A stretch of DNA of 64,000 bases from G965227875 sp965227875 (GTDB taxonomy: Bacteria; Pseudomonadota; Alphaproteobacteria; Rhizobiales; JAJFHC01), in assembly GCA_965227875.1 (NCBI GenBank), contig OZ245783.1, positions 3,906,001-3,970,000 on the forward strand, in the 5' to 3' direction. The notes beneath the pieces were generated by a model, which saw nothing but the letters and a program-made list of their open reading frames with translations, was not told where the DNA came from and did not search any database. The position numbers and the translations under genes were made by a program. Shown one piece after another: positions 1 to 6,932 of this stretch (position 1 is its first letter; every line of letters starts with the position of its first letter).

Positions 1-1832
1 AGCCGGTGATGGGCGCGCGTGTAGTCCGACTTGAGCGATATCGACTTGCGGCCGTAGGTGGCGCTGTCCTCGAACTGTTCAAGCAGCATGTAGGTCAGGG
101 CGAAATCGGCGAGCAGGCCCGTGTTGTTGCGGTATTGCGGGTCGAGCTTCATGACGGTCATCAGGTGGGGAATCGCGTCCTCGGGCCGGCCCGCGAATTC
201 GAGCGAACAGGCCATGGCATGGTGCGCGATCGACGCGCTGGGATTGAGCTCCAGCGCACGGGACAGGCGCTGGAGGCTGGTGTCGTGATCCTTGCGGTTC
301 CACATGTCGCACAGTCCGAGCATGGTGTGCGCCAGCCAGTCGGAGTCGTCGAGCGCCAACGCTTTCCGGGCGGCATTGTCGGCTTCCGCGTAGGCAGTCG
401 CAGGATCGCTCGCCCACCCGAAAATGCCCTCGTGCCAATAGCAGTTGGAGAGGTGGGACCACGCAATGCTCAGCAGCGGGTCGATCGAGATCGCATCCTG
501 CAGGTGGTTGATCGCTTCGGTGTTTCGCTTGCTGTCGAGTTCCGACTTGCACCAGTCGGCCCGCATCACGTAGTCCCAGGCGGTCAGATCGTCCGCGCGT
601 TTCATGAAGGCCCGGTTGTGTTCCGCGCGCAGCAACTGAGGTTCGATCGCCGACACGATGCGCTCGGTGATTTCGTCCTGAACCTCGAACAGGTCCTCGA
701 TCTTGTCGTCGTATCGTTGCGCCCAGAGGTGGTGTCCCGTGGCCGCGTCGAGCAACTGCACGGTGATCCGGATACGATCGCCGGCGAACCGCGCCGTGCC
801 GGTCACGATGTAACGGGCCTCCAGCTCGCGCGCGATGTCCGTGAGGCTTGCCGCCGTGTTGCGAAACGCGTTCGCCGATGTCTGCCCGATGACCGGGAAC
901 CAGCGCCAGTAGGACAGCGCGGTGGCGATATCGCTCGTGATGCCCTGGGCGAGATAGTCCTTGTCCCGGTCGCCGCCGAGATTCTCGAAGTTGAGCACGG
1001 CGACGGATGGCCTGGAGGACGCGAAATAGCGGCCGTCGGACGAACGCACTTCGACGCCGAGCGCGGGGTGGAGGGCGGGCTCGTCCTCCTCGTCCTCCTC
1101 CAGCTTGCTCGCCTTGATGTCCTCGTAGAGCCGCAGGGTGGTCATGTCCGGTTCGAGGTTCAGTTCGCGGCGCAGAAGGTCCTCGCACTGCTGGTACTGC
1201 TGAAGCGAAGACGTCCGGTCGCCAGCCTGTGCATGTATGCGCATGATGAGGCGGTGGGTCTTCTCGCGCAGGGGGTTTATGTCGAGCAGCATGCGGCAGC
1301 AATCCAGCGCATCGTCCCAGGCGCGCCGCCGTTTCTGGCACTTTGCGAGGCCATAGAGCGCGCGCCAGTACAAGTCGCGGTAGTGCTGGCGTTCGCCGGT
1401 CAGCCATTCCTCGAACATCTCGTCACGAATCGCGATGCCCGAAAGCAGCCGGCCGCGATAGAGCGCGACGGCGGACCGCAGGGACGCCTCGTCCTCCGAA
1501 GCGGCGAGTTTCTCGAACTCCCATGCATCGCATCCGACCTGGCTCGCGTCGAGGGCAATGGTTTCGCCGTCGATCGACAGGATGTCCGCACAGTCCTCGC
1601 CAAGCGTGCGCTTGAGGGAATAGAGCGCCTGTCGCAGGCTCTGCCGCCCCTGCTGGTCGAACCGGTCGCCCCAGAGGCGTGCCACGAGATCCTCGCGCGG
1701 CATGGCGCGTCCCGGCGCAAGGGCAAGGCTGGCGATCAGTGCGACCGACTTCCGGCTGGCGACACCGATCGGATTCCCCTCGCTGTCGAGGAATTGCGGT
1801 TCACCGAGTATGTTGATCTGCAGACACGCCAT
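1..1832 (-). CDS. OmpR/BTAD-type transcriptional regulator with TolB-like and TPR regions (partial)
   Basis: The frame reads leftwards off the window edge, so about 610 codons are visible and the C-terminus is missing. In order it shows an OmpR/SARP-type winged helix (about residues 1-95, opening ILGEPQFLDSEG), a helical bacterial transcriptional activator domain (about 100-250), a TolB-like segment from about residue 274 (RPSVAVLNFENLGG), and tetratricopeptide repeats up to the edge. Proteins of this build are DNA-binding activators in Rhizobiales; their ligands are mostly unknown. The start ATG at 1832 gives MACLQINILG, where the winged helix begins, so no longer start is needed. It is divergent from the DUF1127-like gene at 2089, and the shared intergenic region holds five phased TGAC repeats, the kind of site SARP winged helices bind. 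The target assignment is inference. Confidence 0.85.
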   Translation of the reverse strand, partial: MACLQINILGEPQFLDSEGNPIGVASRKSVALIASLALAPGRAMPREDLVARLWGDRFDQQGRQSLRQALYSLKRTLGEDCADILSIDGETIALDASQVGCDAWEFEKLAASEDEASLRSAVALYRGRLLSGIAIRDEMFEEWLTGERQHYRDLYWRALYGLAKCQKRRRAWDDALDCCRMLLDINPLREKTHRLIMRIHAQAGDRTSSLQQYQQCEDLLRRELNLEPDMTTLRLYEDIKASKLEEDEEDEPALHPALGVEVRSSDGRYFASSRPSVAVLNFENLGGDRDKDYLAQGITSDIATALSYWRWFPVIGQTSANAFRNTAASLTDIARELEARYIVTGTARFAGDRIRITVQLLDAATGHHLWAQRYDDKIEDLFEVQDEITERIVSAIEPQLLRAEHNRAFMKRADDLTAWDYVMRADWCKSELDSKRNTEAINHLQDAISIDPLLSIAWSHLSNCYWHEGIFGWASDPATAYAEADNAARKALALDDSDWLAHTMLGLCDMWNRKDHDTSLQRLSRALELNPSASIAHHAMACSLEFAGRPEDAIPHLMTVMKLDPQYRNNTGLLADFALTYMLLEQFEDSATYGRKSISLKSDYTRAHHR

Positions 1833-1932
1833 GACGCATTGTCTCCGCCGCTTGAGACGAACCGGCTCCGTCGTCGCGCATATAATGGAGTGACGGGCAG
1901 TTTATTCCGTCTGCAATTCGATTTCACGCATT

Positions 1933-1982
1933 TTGACGCGGCATTGACGCAGCGTTGACAGGTTCACTGACGTTTCTGTGAC
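1933..1982 (+). promoter_or_regulatory. Phased TGAC direct-repeat array (site 1)
   Basis: Five direct repeats of the core TGAC, mostly TTGACG or TTGACA, start at 1934, 1945, 1956, 1968 and 1979, giving steps of 11, 11, 12 and 11 bp, about one helical turn each. The array lies between the BTAD regulator and the DUF1127-like gene. SARP regulators bind tandem 6-7 bp repeats with 11-bp phasing, so this is a candidate operator of the adjacent regulator. A second array with the same 11-12-11 signature lies at 5412-5471. Confidence 0.55.
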
Positions 1983-2088
1983 ATCGAAAGAGTAAATGAA
2001 GCCTTGCGAAAGGAATCGAAAGCTTCCGTTTTCGTTTCAGGCGGGCTGCCGGCTATATGCAGGGCCTGCCATTTTGGAGTGCATACCC

Positions 2089-2328
2089 ATGAATACCAGG
2101 TTTAGGCGCCTCCTGCCGCCGGATCATCGGCAGGCCGGCATGGCCGTGTATCGCTTGTCCATGAGGGCGGTGGCCGTTCTCGACCGCTGGCAGCAGCGCC
2201 GGTCCGCCATCCGTGCGATGTACGGCGTAAGCCGGGAGGCGCTGTTCGATATCGGTTGCGACGTCACGTGGGAACTGATGAGCAAACGCGGCGTAGCGCC
2301 CGGGTTGCGCCGCACCTGCACCGACTGA
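2089..2328 (+). CDS. DUF1127-like small protein
   Basis: A 79-residue basic protein. The middle part (LDRWQQRRSAIRAMYGVSRE followed by ALFDIG) matches the DUF1127 pattern of a Trp/Arg-rich helix, then a short spacer and a DIG motif. DUF1127 proteins are small, RNA-related or stress-related factors in alphaproteobacteria. The start at 2089 is chosen over an in-frame ATG at 1996 because GGAG lies at 2076-2079 and the upstream codons show no family similarity. It ends 4 bp before the convergent MFS gene. The phased TGAC array at 1933-1982 lies upstream. The match is weaker than for the paralogue at 5537. Confidence 0.7.
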   Translation: MNTRFRRLLPPDHRQAGMAVYRLSMRAVAVLDRWQQRRSAIRAMYGVSREALFDIGCDVTWELMSKRGVAPGLRRTCTD

Positions 2329-2332
2329 AGGT

Positions 2333-3550
2333 TCATGCGGTCGGTCGGGTCTGGCGCCGCACCAGTCCTGCCGCAAGCAGGAAGGCGCAAAGCCCGACGA
2401 TAACGGCGCAGATCGCCGCCACGATCACGAGATCGTAGCCACCGAAGGACCAGACGACCGCGGCGAATGTTGGCGCCGCCGCGGTCATGCCCATGAAGCC
2501 CATTGCGAGAGCGCCGGAAATGGCGCCGAAGCCGGTCCGTCCGAGGAATTCGGCGGTGACCACGGGGCGCGTGATGCTGGTCACGCCGTAGCCGGAACCG
2601 TGCATGACGACAAAGACGGCGAGCAGGGCGGGAATGAAGGCCACTGCATAGAGCGCACTCCCGGCCGCGAGCATGAAGGCGAAGGAGAGCACCACCACGA
2701 AGGAAAGGCTGACATGGCGTTCGATGCTCATCATCGCCAGTCGCCCGGCCACCTGCATCGGTCCGATCATCGACGCGGCAAGGACGGCGGTCTCCTTGTG
2801 GACGTCGCGCTCGGCGAGCAGGGGCAGGAGGTGCGTGATGACGATGCCGTGGGCGAGAGCGATCATCGAGAACGAAAGACCCAGCAGCCAGAATTCCGGC
2901 CGTTTCAGCGTATTGCCCAGGCCGCTCGATTTGCCTGGCGAGGACACGGCAGGCATTTCCGGTTCCGGGACATCGGGCCTACGGCCCGAGGCGACGTAGG
3001 CGAGCGGGGCGGAGAGGAACGCCGCGAGTCCGGCGAAAGCGAGGACCGCGCCGCGCCAGCCCCAGATCTCGGAAAGGGCGTGGGCGGTCGGAAAGGAGAC
3101 CGTTCCGGCGAGCCCGGCAATGAGCGTTATGGTCGTGATGGGCCGTTTTGCGGCCGCGCCGAACAGGTGCGTCACGAACGCGAAACACGCCTCGTAGAGA
3201 CCGCCCGCCATCGCAAGCCCCATGGCGATCCAGACGAGATAGAACGACGCGATGGAATCGACCCGGGACAGGAGCACGAGCAGAACCGCCGCAAGAGCGG
3301 GACTGGCGGTCAGGACGAGCCGGCCGTGGCCGTGGTCGATGAGGCGACCGGCAAAGGGAGCCGCGATGCCCGAGACGATGAGCGCGGCGGTGAACGCACC
3401 GGAGATTTCAGTCTTGGACCAGCCCAGGTCGGCTTCCCAGCGGGGCATGAGAGCGGGAAACAGGTAGAATATCGCCGCCCAGGTGAGGATCTGTGAAAAG
3501 GCCAACGGCAGGGCGATGGCGCGTTCGGGGTATTTCCGTCCCGATGACAT
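2333..3550 (-). CDS. Major facilitator superfamily transporter
   Basis: A 405-residue hydrophobic protein with about 12 predicted transmembrane segments, the usual MFS length. The loop after segment 2 carries GRLIDHGHGR, the family's G-x-x-x-D-[HR]-x-G-R-type motif. A hydrophilic stretch near residues 190-215 (PDVPEPEMPAVSSPGKSS) separates the two six-helix halves. It probably sits in the inner membrane and exports or imports a small solute; the substrate cannot be read from the sequence. The ATG at 3550 gives a short cytoplasmic N-terminus before the first helix. A 9-bp inverted repeat at 3573-3606 lies just upstream of the start and may be an operator. Confidence 0.85.
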   Translation of the reverse strand: MSSGRKYPERAIALPLAFSQILTWAAIFYLFPALMPRWEADLGWSKTEISGAFTAALIVSGIAAPFAGRLIDHGHGRLVLTASPALAAVLLVLLSRVDSIASFYLVWIAMGLAMAGGLYEACFAFVTHLFGAAAKRPITTITLIAGLAGTVSFPTAHALSEIWGWRGAVLAFAGLAAFLSAPLAYVASGRRPDVPEPEMPAVSSPGKSSGLGNTLKRPEFWLLGLSFSMIALAHGIVITHLLPLLAERDVHKETAVLAASMIGPMQVAGRLAMMSIERHVSLSFVVVLSFAFMLAAGSALYAVAFIPALLAVFVVMHGSGYGVTSITRPVVTAEFLGRTGFGAISGALAMGFMGMTAAAPTFAAVVWSFGGYDLVIVAAICAVIVGLCAFLLAAGLVRRQTRPTA

Positions 3551-3572
3551 GGTCTGGATCCGTCAGAAGGCG

Positions 3573-3606
3573 AAAGAGGTCAGGTCAAATGCTCCTAGAC
3601 CTCTTT
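3573..3606 (-). promoter_or_regulatory. Inverted repeat upstream of the MFS gene
   Basis: AAAGAGGTC (3573-3581) is the exact reverse complement of GACCTCTTT (3598-3606), with a 16-nt centre. It lies 23 bp upstream of the MFS start at 3550. It may be an operator or a leader hairpin; no regulator gene adjoins it. Confidence 0.35.
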
Positions 3607-3691
3607 GGTTTCGGTGTCACCTGTCAACTGGCGCCAATGGCCGTCTGGCCGGACATGGAGATGCCGGATCCTCATGCAATGGCGGGGCGGC

Positions 3692-4303
3692 TCATGACGC
3701 GGGACGGACGAAGGCGGCCCGCGCATCCGCCACGCGCGCCCGCACGACGCAGCCGTGTGCATGGTCGTTGATCAGGCCCATGGCCTGCATGAACGCGAAG
3801 ACCGTCGTCGGTCCCACGAACTTCCATCCGCGTTTCTTGAGATCCTTCGAAAGGGCGGTGGATTCCGGCGATGTGGACGCGCCCTGTGGTTCCGGAAGAC
3901 TGGCCGTGTCCGGCTCGAAGCTCCAGAAATAGGCCGCGAGCGAGCCCTCCGAAGACACGAGGTCCACGGCGCGGGCCGCGTTGTTGATCACGGCCTCGAT
4001 CTTGCCGCGGTGACGGACGATGCCTGCGTCGCCGAGCAGTCGTTCGATGTCGTCCGCACCGTAGGTCGCCACTTTCCGGAAGTCGAAAGCGTCGAAGGCG
4101 GCGCGGAAATTCTCGCGTTTGGCGAGGATCGTGCGCCAGCTCAACCCGGACTGGAAACTCTCCAGACACAGCTTCTCGAAGAGCCTTCGGTCGTCATCGA
4201 CCGGAAACCCCCATTCGGTGTCATGGTAGGCCAGGAACTCCGGGGCGCCGCCGCACCATCGGCAGCGGGGCAGGCCGTCGGGGCCTTCGAAATGCGTGGA
4301 CAT
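3692..4303 (-). CDS. tag: DNA-3-methyladenine glycosylase I
   Basis: This 203-residue protein fits the Tag family, which removes 3-methyladenine from alkylated DNA by hydrolysing the N-glycosidic bond, the first step of base-excision repair. The zinc site is visible: Cys14 and His27 near the N-terminus (RCRWCGG, then AYHDTEWG) have the 13-residue spacing of E. coli Cys4/His17. Near the C-terminus GLINDHAHGC gives the His-x3-Cys pair. FEKLCLESFQSGLSW is a hallmark of the family. Length is slightly above the 187 residues of E. coli Tag. It lies 16 bp downstream of the YciI-like gene on the same strand, so the two may be co-transcribed. Confidence 0.93.
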   Translation of the reverse strand: MSTHFEGPDGLPRCRWCGGAPEFLAYHDTEWGFPVDDDRRLFEKLCLESFQSGLSWRTILAKRENFRAAFDAFDFRKVATYGADDIERLLGDAGIVRHRGKIEAVINNAARAVDLVSSEGSLAAYFWSFEPDTASLPEPQGASTSPESTALSKDLKKRGWKFVGPTTVFAFMQAMGLINDHAHGCVVRARVADARAAFVRPAS

Positions 4304-4319
4304 CTGGACAATCCCGGGG

Positions 4320-4607
4320 TCAGGCCTGAAGGAAAGCGAGGCGGTCGTCTGTTCTCGAGGGACTGATTTCGCGAATTTCCGGCGTCACGACACCTTCGAT
4401 CACGAATGGGTCATCATTGACGCGGTTTTCGAGGTCCGCCCGCGTTGTGTTGAATGCGAGGATGCCGCCGCCGTCACCGGGCGGCAGGCTCCCGGACATC
4501 AGGAAGATCCCGTCGTCGAACCCCGCCTGAAGCCATCTTGCGTGCCCGTCCATGTGCTGGCCGGCCTTGTGCCTGTTTTCGGAGAACTTGAGAAACACGA
4601 CATACAT
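4320..4607 (-). CDS. YciI-like protein
   Basis: A 95-residue protein with the YciI-related fold pattern. It opens with a beta strand MYVVFLKFSENR, then HMDGHARWLQAGFDDGIFLMSGSL, where the His and Asp correspond to the residues proposed as active-site pair in YciI proteins, and ends with the PFVIEGV segment. Family members are small ferredoxin-like-fold proteins of poorly known activity. It sits between tetR (4645) and tag on one strand with short gaps, suggesting a tetR-yciI-tag operon that would be controlled from the promoter at 5297-5325. The operon is inference. Confidence 0.8.
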   Translation of the reverse strand: MYVVFLKFSENRHKAGQHMDGHARWLQAGFDDGIFLMSGSLPPGDGGGILAFNTTRADLENRVNDDPFVIEGVVTPEIREISPSRTDDRLAFLQA

Positions 4608-4644
4608 GATTCATTTCCTTCGGTTTTTCGGAAGACGGGAGACT

Positions 4645-5232
4645 TCAGTCTGCAGGCGCCGGCGCAGCACCGATCTGAGTGTCGAGCCACGCATGCATGT
4701 CCGCGACCTCACAGCGCATGAACGTCTCGTCACGGTAGGCGCTCGCCAGCGTGGCCACGCCCTGGCTGCGGGCGAGCAAGCGCAATGCGAGCCCGTCGCT
4801 GTCCGCCGCGCGGCCGAGCTCCGCGAACTGCCGGGCGAGCCATGTGCGGAACAGCGTGAAGACGTCCGCTGCCTCCTTGCGCGATCCATGGTTGAGTTTT
4901 GCGAGTTCGCACGTGAGCGTGCCGACCGGGCAGCCGAAGCGCCGGATATCCTCGCCATTGTCGATGAGTATGTCGATGAAGCACCGGATCCGGTCGGCGG
5001 GACCGGATGCGCCCTGCTGCCATCTTTCGAGCATCAGGGCGGTGTCCTGCAGCCGGGCGTCGATGACGGCGGCGAGAATATCGTCCTTCGACTTGAAGTG
5101 ATAGTAGAAGTTGCCCCGCGAAATCTGCACCTCGGACGCGATGTCGGCGAACGATGTTTGCTCGTACCCCTGCCGGTAGATCAGTCTGTCGGCGGCATCG
5201 ACGATCTGACTGCGTGTGTCTTCCCTGGCCAT
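4645..5232 (-). CDS. TetR/AcrR family transcriptional regulator
   Basis: A 195-residue TetR-type repressor. The N-terminal helix-turn-helix is clear: TRSQIVDAADRLIYRQGYEQ, then TSFADIASEVQISRGNFYYHFKSKDDIL at about residues 25-53, with the family Tyr-Tyr-His-Phe signature. The C-terminal helical ligand domain is of the YcdC/AcrR-like type and contains several cysteines. The ATG at 5232 has the DNA-binding domain directly behind it. Two TAGGACA-type palindromes lie upstream, one inside the promoter spacer, which indicates autorepression. Its effector is unknown; the short gaps to the YciI-like and tag genes suggest these are in its regulon. Confidence 0.92.
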   Translation of the reverse strand: MAREDTRSQIVDAADRLIYRQGYEQTSFADIASEVQISRGNFYYHFKSKDDILAAVIDARLQDTALMLERWQQGASGPADRIRCFIDILIDNGEDIRRFGCPVGTLTCELAKLNHGSRKEAADVFTLFRTWLARQFAELGRAADSDGLALRLLARSQGVATLASAYRDETFMRCEVADMHAWLDTQIGAAPAPAD

Positions 5233-5274
5233 GGTTCGGTCCCCTACGCCGGCACGACGCTTTCCTCAACGGTT

Positions 5275-5325
5275 TAGGACAATCGTCCCAGAGCGAAGAT
5301 TAGGACAGTTGTCCTAGGGCGTCAA
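5275..5325 (-). promoter_or_regulatory. TetR promoter with two TAGGACA-type operators
   Basis: On the minus strand TTGACG (5320-5325), a 17-bp spacer and TAATCT (5297-5302) form a good sigma-70 promoter for the TetR gene. TAGGACAGTTGTCCTA (5301-5316), a 7+2+7 palindrome, fills most of the spacer. A second, imperfect copy TAGGACAATCGTCCCA (5275-5290) lies 26 bp further downstream. This layout is typical of TetR autorepression. Confidence 0.7.
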
Positions 5326-5411
5326 CCGTCAGGGCAGGGTCCCGTCCGGACCCGGGGATCGACAGGTATTTCCGGGAAAAGCAGGTCTGGCACACCCCTG
5401 AAAAGTGCAAT

Positions 5412-5471
5412 TTGACGCACTTCGCTGCGAAATTGACGGCGCCTTGACGCTGCTTTTGACACTGCGCTGAC
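5412..5471 (+). promoter_or_regulatory. Phased TGAC direct-repeat array (site 2)
   Basis: TGAC cores start at 5413, 5434, 5445, 5457 and 5468, giving steps of 21 (about two turns), 11, 12 and 11 bp. The last three steps equal those of site 1 (1933-1982), and the hexamers are again TTGACG, TTGACA or CTGAC. It lies 66 bp upstream of the DUF1127 gene at 5537. Between 5326 and 5411 I see nothing else. Together with the TetR promoter this accounts for the 304-bp gap 5233-5536. Confidence 0.55.
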
Positions 5472-5536
5472 TGCGTCGCTCCACATAGGCATCACAAGCG
5501 CACGGATCTTCCGGCGCGATACGAGGAGCACCAGAC

Positions 5537-5782
5537 ATGACGACTATCTGTACCTTCCATCCAGGACACGCGGGACGGACTTCCGCTGTCGCGTCCGTCC
5601 TGACGTTCTTCGCGGCAGCACCGAAGGCGATTGCCCGCTGGAACGCGCGGCGCCAGGCCCTTCGACAGCTGTACATGATCGACGGCCGCACGCTGAAAGA
5701 CATCGGCATGAGCCGAACCGAGATCAATTCCGTCATTTTTGGCGGATCCGATGGCCGCAGGCGCTGCTATGAACAGGATTGA
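5537..5782 (+). CDS. DUF1127 domain protein
   Basis: An 81-residue protein with a clear DUF1127 core: AIARWNARRQALRQLYMIDG, then RTLKDIGMSRTEINSVIFG, which is the Trp-Arg-rich helix, the L-x-DIG-[ILM] motif and the R-x-E-I end. Such proteins are widespread in alphaproteobacteria, sometimes linked to small RNAs and stress. An SD-like GAGGAG sits about 8 nt before the ATG at 5537. The phased TGAC array upstream matches the one ahead of the paralogue at 2089, so the two probably share a regulator. The first 25 residues are unlike the family and may be a linker. Confidence 0.88.
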   Translation: MTTICTFHPGHAGRTSAVASVLTFFAAAPKAIARWNARRQALRQLYMIDGRTLKDIGMSRTEINSVIFGGSDGRRRCYEQD

Positions 5783-5963
5783 CGGCAAAAAGGCGTTCCG
5801 GGTCCGCGTGTCGGCCGGAACGGGTGCGATCCTGAGCGCGTCGAGGCGGGCCGTGCGGCGCACGGTGATGCGCCTGCGCGACGCGTTCACGCATGCCATG
5901 CCCGAGATGCGCGCTGTCCGCCGCATAGCGGGCCCGGGGTTCTTTCCCCGGCCTCAGAACTGA
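5769..5963 (+). CDS. Possible small basic protein
   Basis: A 64-codon frame opening MNRIDGKKAFRVRV overlaps the last 14 bases of the DUF1127 gene and ends 24 bp before the hydrolase. It is rich in Arg and Ala and has no domain I recognise. No good ribosome site precedes the ATG. It could be a coupled small gene or chance reading; the overlap is the only positive argument. Confidence 0.3.
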   Translation: MNRIDGKKAFRVRVSAGTGAILSASRRAVRRTVMRLRDAFTHAMPEMRAVRRIAGPGFFPRPQN

Positions 5964-5987
5964 ACACACACATACGGAAACACCGAA

Positions 5988-6893
5988 ATGTCGGAAACGA
6001 TCGAACCGAGGCGGTTCGGCGGGCGCTCGGCGTCCGCCTTCACCGCGACCACATTGCGACTTGCGGGCGGTGATATCCACGTCCGGGAAACCGGAGAGGG
6101 GAGGCCGGTCGTGCTTCTCCACTCCTCCGCATCGTCGGGCCGCCAGTGGGACCGGCTGGCCGCGCATCTCGCGCGCCGGTACCGCGTGTTCGTGCCGGAT
6201 CTGCCCGGATACGGACGCTCGGAGGACATTTTCTGCGGCTCCGGCAAGGGCATGACCGCCCAGCGGCTGCTTGTGGAGGCCCTTGCCGAATGGGCGGGCG
6301 CGCAGGTGCATCTCGTCGGTCATTCCTATGGCGGCGCCGTCGCCCTCAAAATAGCCGTTGAAAGGCCCGACCTGGTGTCCTCGCTCACCGTCATCGAGCC
6401 GGCGGCCTTCGCGCTGCTCCGCAACGGCACGACCGATGAAAGGCGCCTGCTCGCCGGCATCGAGGCTCTGGAAGGCGCGATGAACGCTGCCGTGGCGTGC
6501 GACAGCCCCTTGCGTGCGGTAGCCCATTTCATCGACCACTGGAACGGCAAGGGCAGCTGGGATGCGCTCGACGGCGGGTCACGCGACGCGCTTGCCCGCA
6601 GGGTGGGACGAATCCTGCGGGACTTCCGGCAGGGCGCGGAGGAGACCTTCACGAAGAGCCGGTTGGCCGACCTCCCGTTTCCGGTCCTCTCGATCCTCGG
6701 CACGCGTTCGCCGCAGGTCACCCGGACGCTGAGCGAACTGGTGGCGGCCGAGGCGCCGGTGTCGAGCCTGCACATGATTGCGGGGGCCGGTCACATGCTG
6801 CCGGTCACCCATCCCCACATAGTCGACCCGATCATCGCCGGACATCTGCTCTCCAGCGACCTCAACCAGGCCCGTGACAGACGCGCGGCCTGA
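5988..6893 (+). CDS. Alpha/beta hydrolase fold protein
   Basis: A 301-residue alpha/beta hydrolase. The oxyanion region VVLLHSSASSGRQW (about residues 41-54), the nucleophile elbow GHSYGG with Ser113, and a late AGAGHMLPVTHP with the probable catalytic His are all present; the acid is probably the Asp or Glu after strand 6. It resembles lyase- or esterase-type hydrolases of C-C, ester or lactone bonds; the substrate cannot be read. It is 39 bp upstream of metY in the same direction and may be co-transcribed, but it lacks the features of the MetX homoserine acetyltransferases, which are also alpha/beta hydrolases. Confidence 0.85.
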   Translation: MSETIEPRRFGGRSASAFTATTLRLAGGDIHVRETGEGRPVVLLHSSASSGRQWDRLAAHLARRYRVFVPDLPGYGRSEDIFCGSGKGMTAQRLLVEALAEWAGAQVHLVGHSYGGAVALKIAVERPDLVSSLTVIEPAAFALLRNGTTDERRLLAGIEALEGAMNAAVACDSPLRAVAHFIDHWNGKGSWDALDGGSRDALARRVGRILRDFRQGAEETFTKSRLADLPFPVLSILGTRSPQVTRTLSELVAAEAPVSSLHMIAGAGHMLPVTHPHIVDPIIAGHLLSSDLNQARDRRAA

Positions 6894-6932
6894 ACGTTCA
6901 CACCCAGAACCCAGAACCGAAAGGACTGAACC

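Noticed and set aside
6..1958. A 650-codon open frame on the + strand
   Set aside because: It is the shadow of the leftward BTAD/TPR regulator. The leftward reading shows a winged helix, BTAD, TolB-like and TPR segments, while the + reading has no domain.
5988..6893. Homoserine acetyltransferase MetX
   Set aside because: The elbow is GHSYGG and MetX signature segments are missing; metA already supplies this activity.
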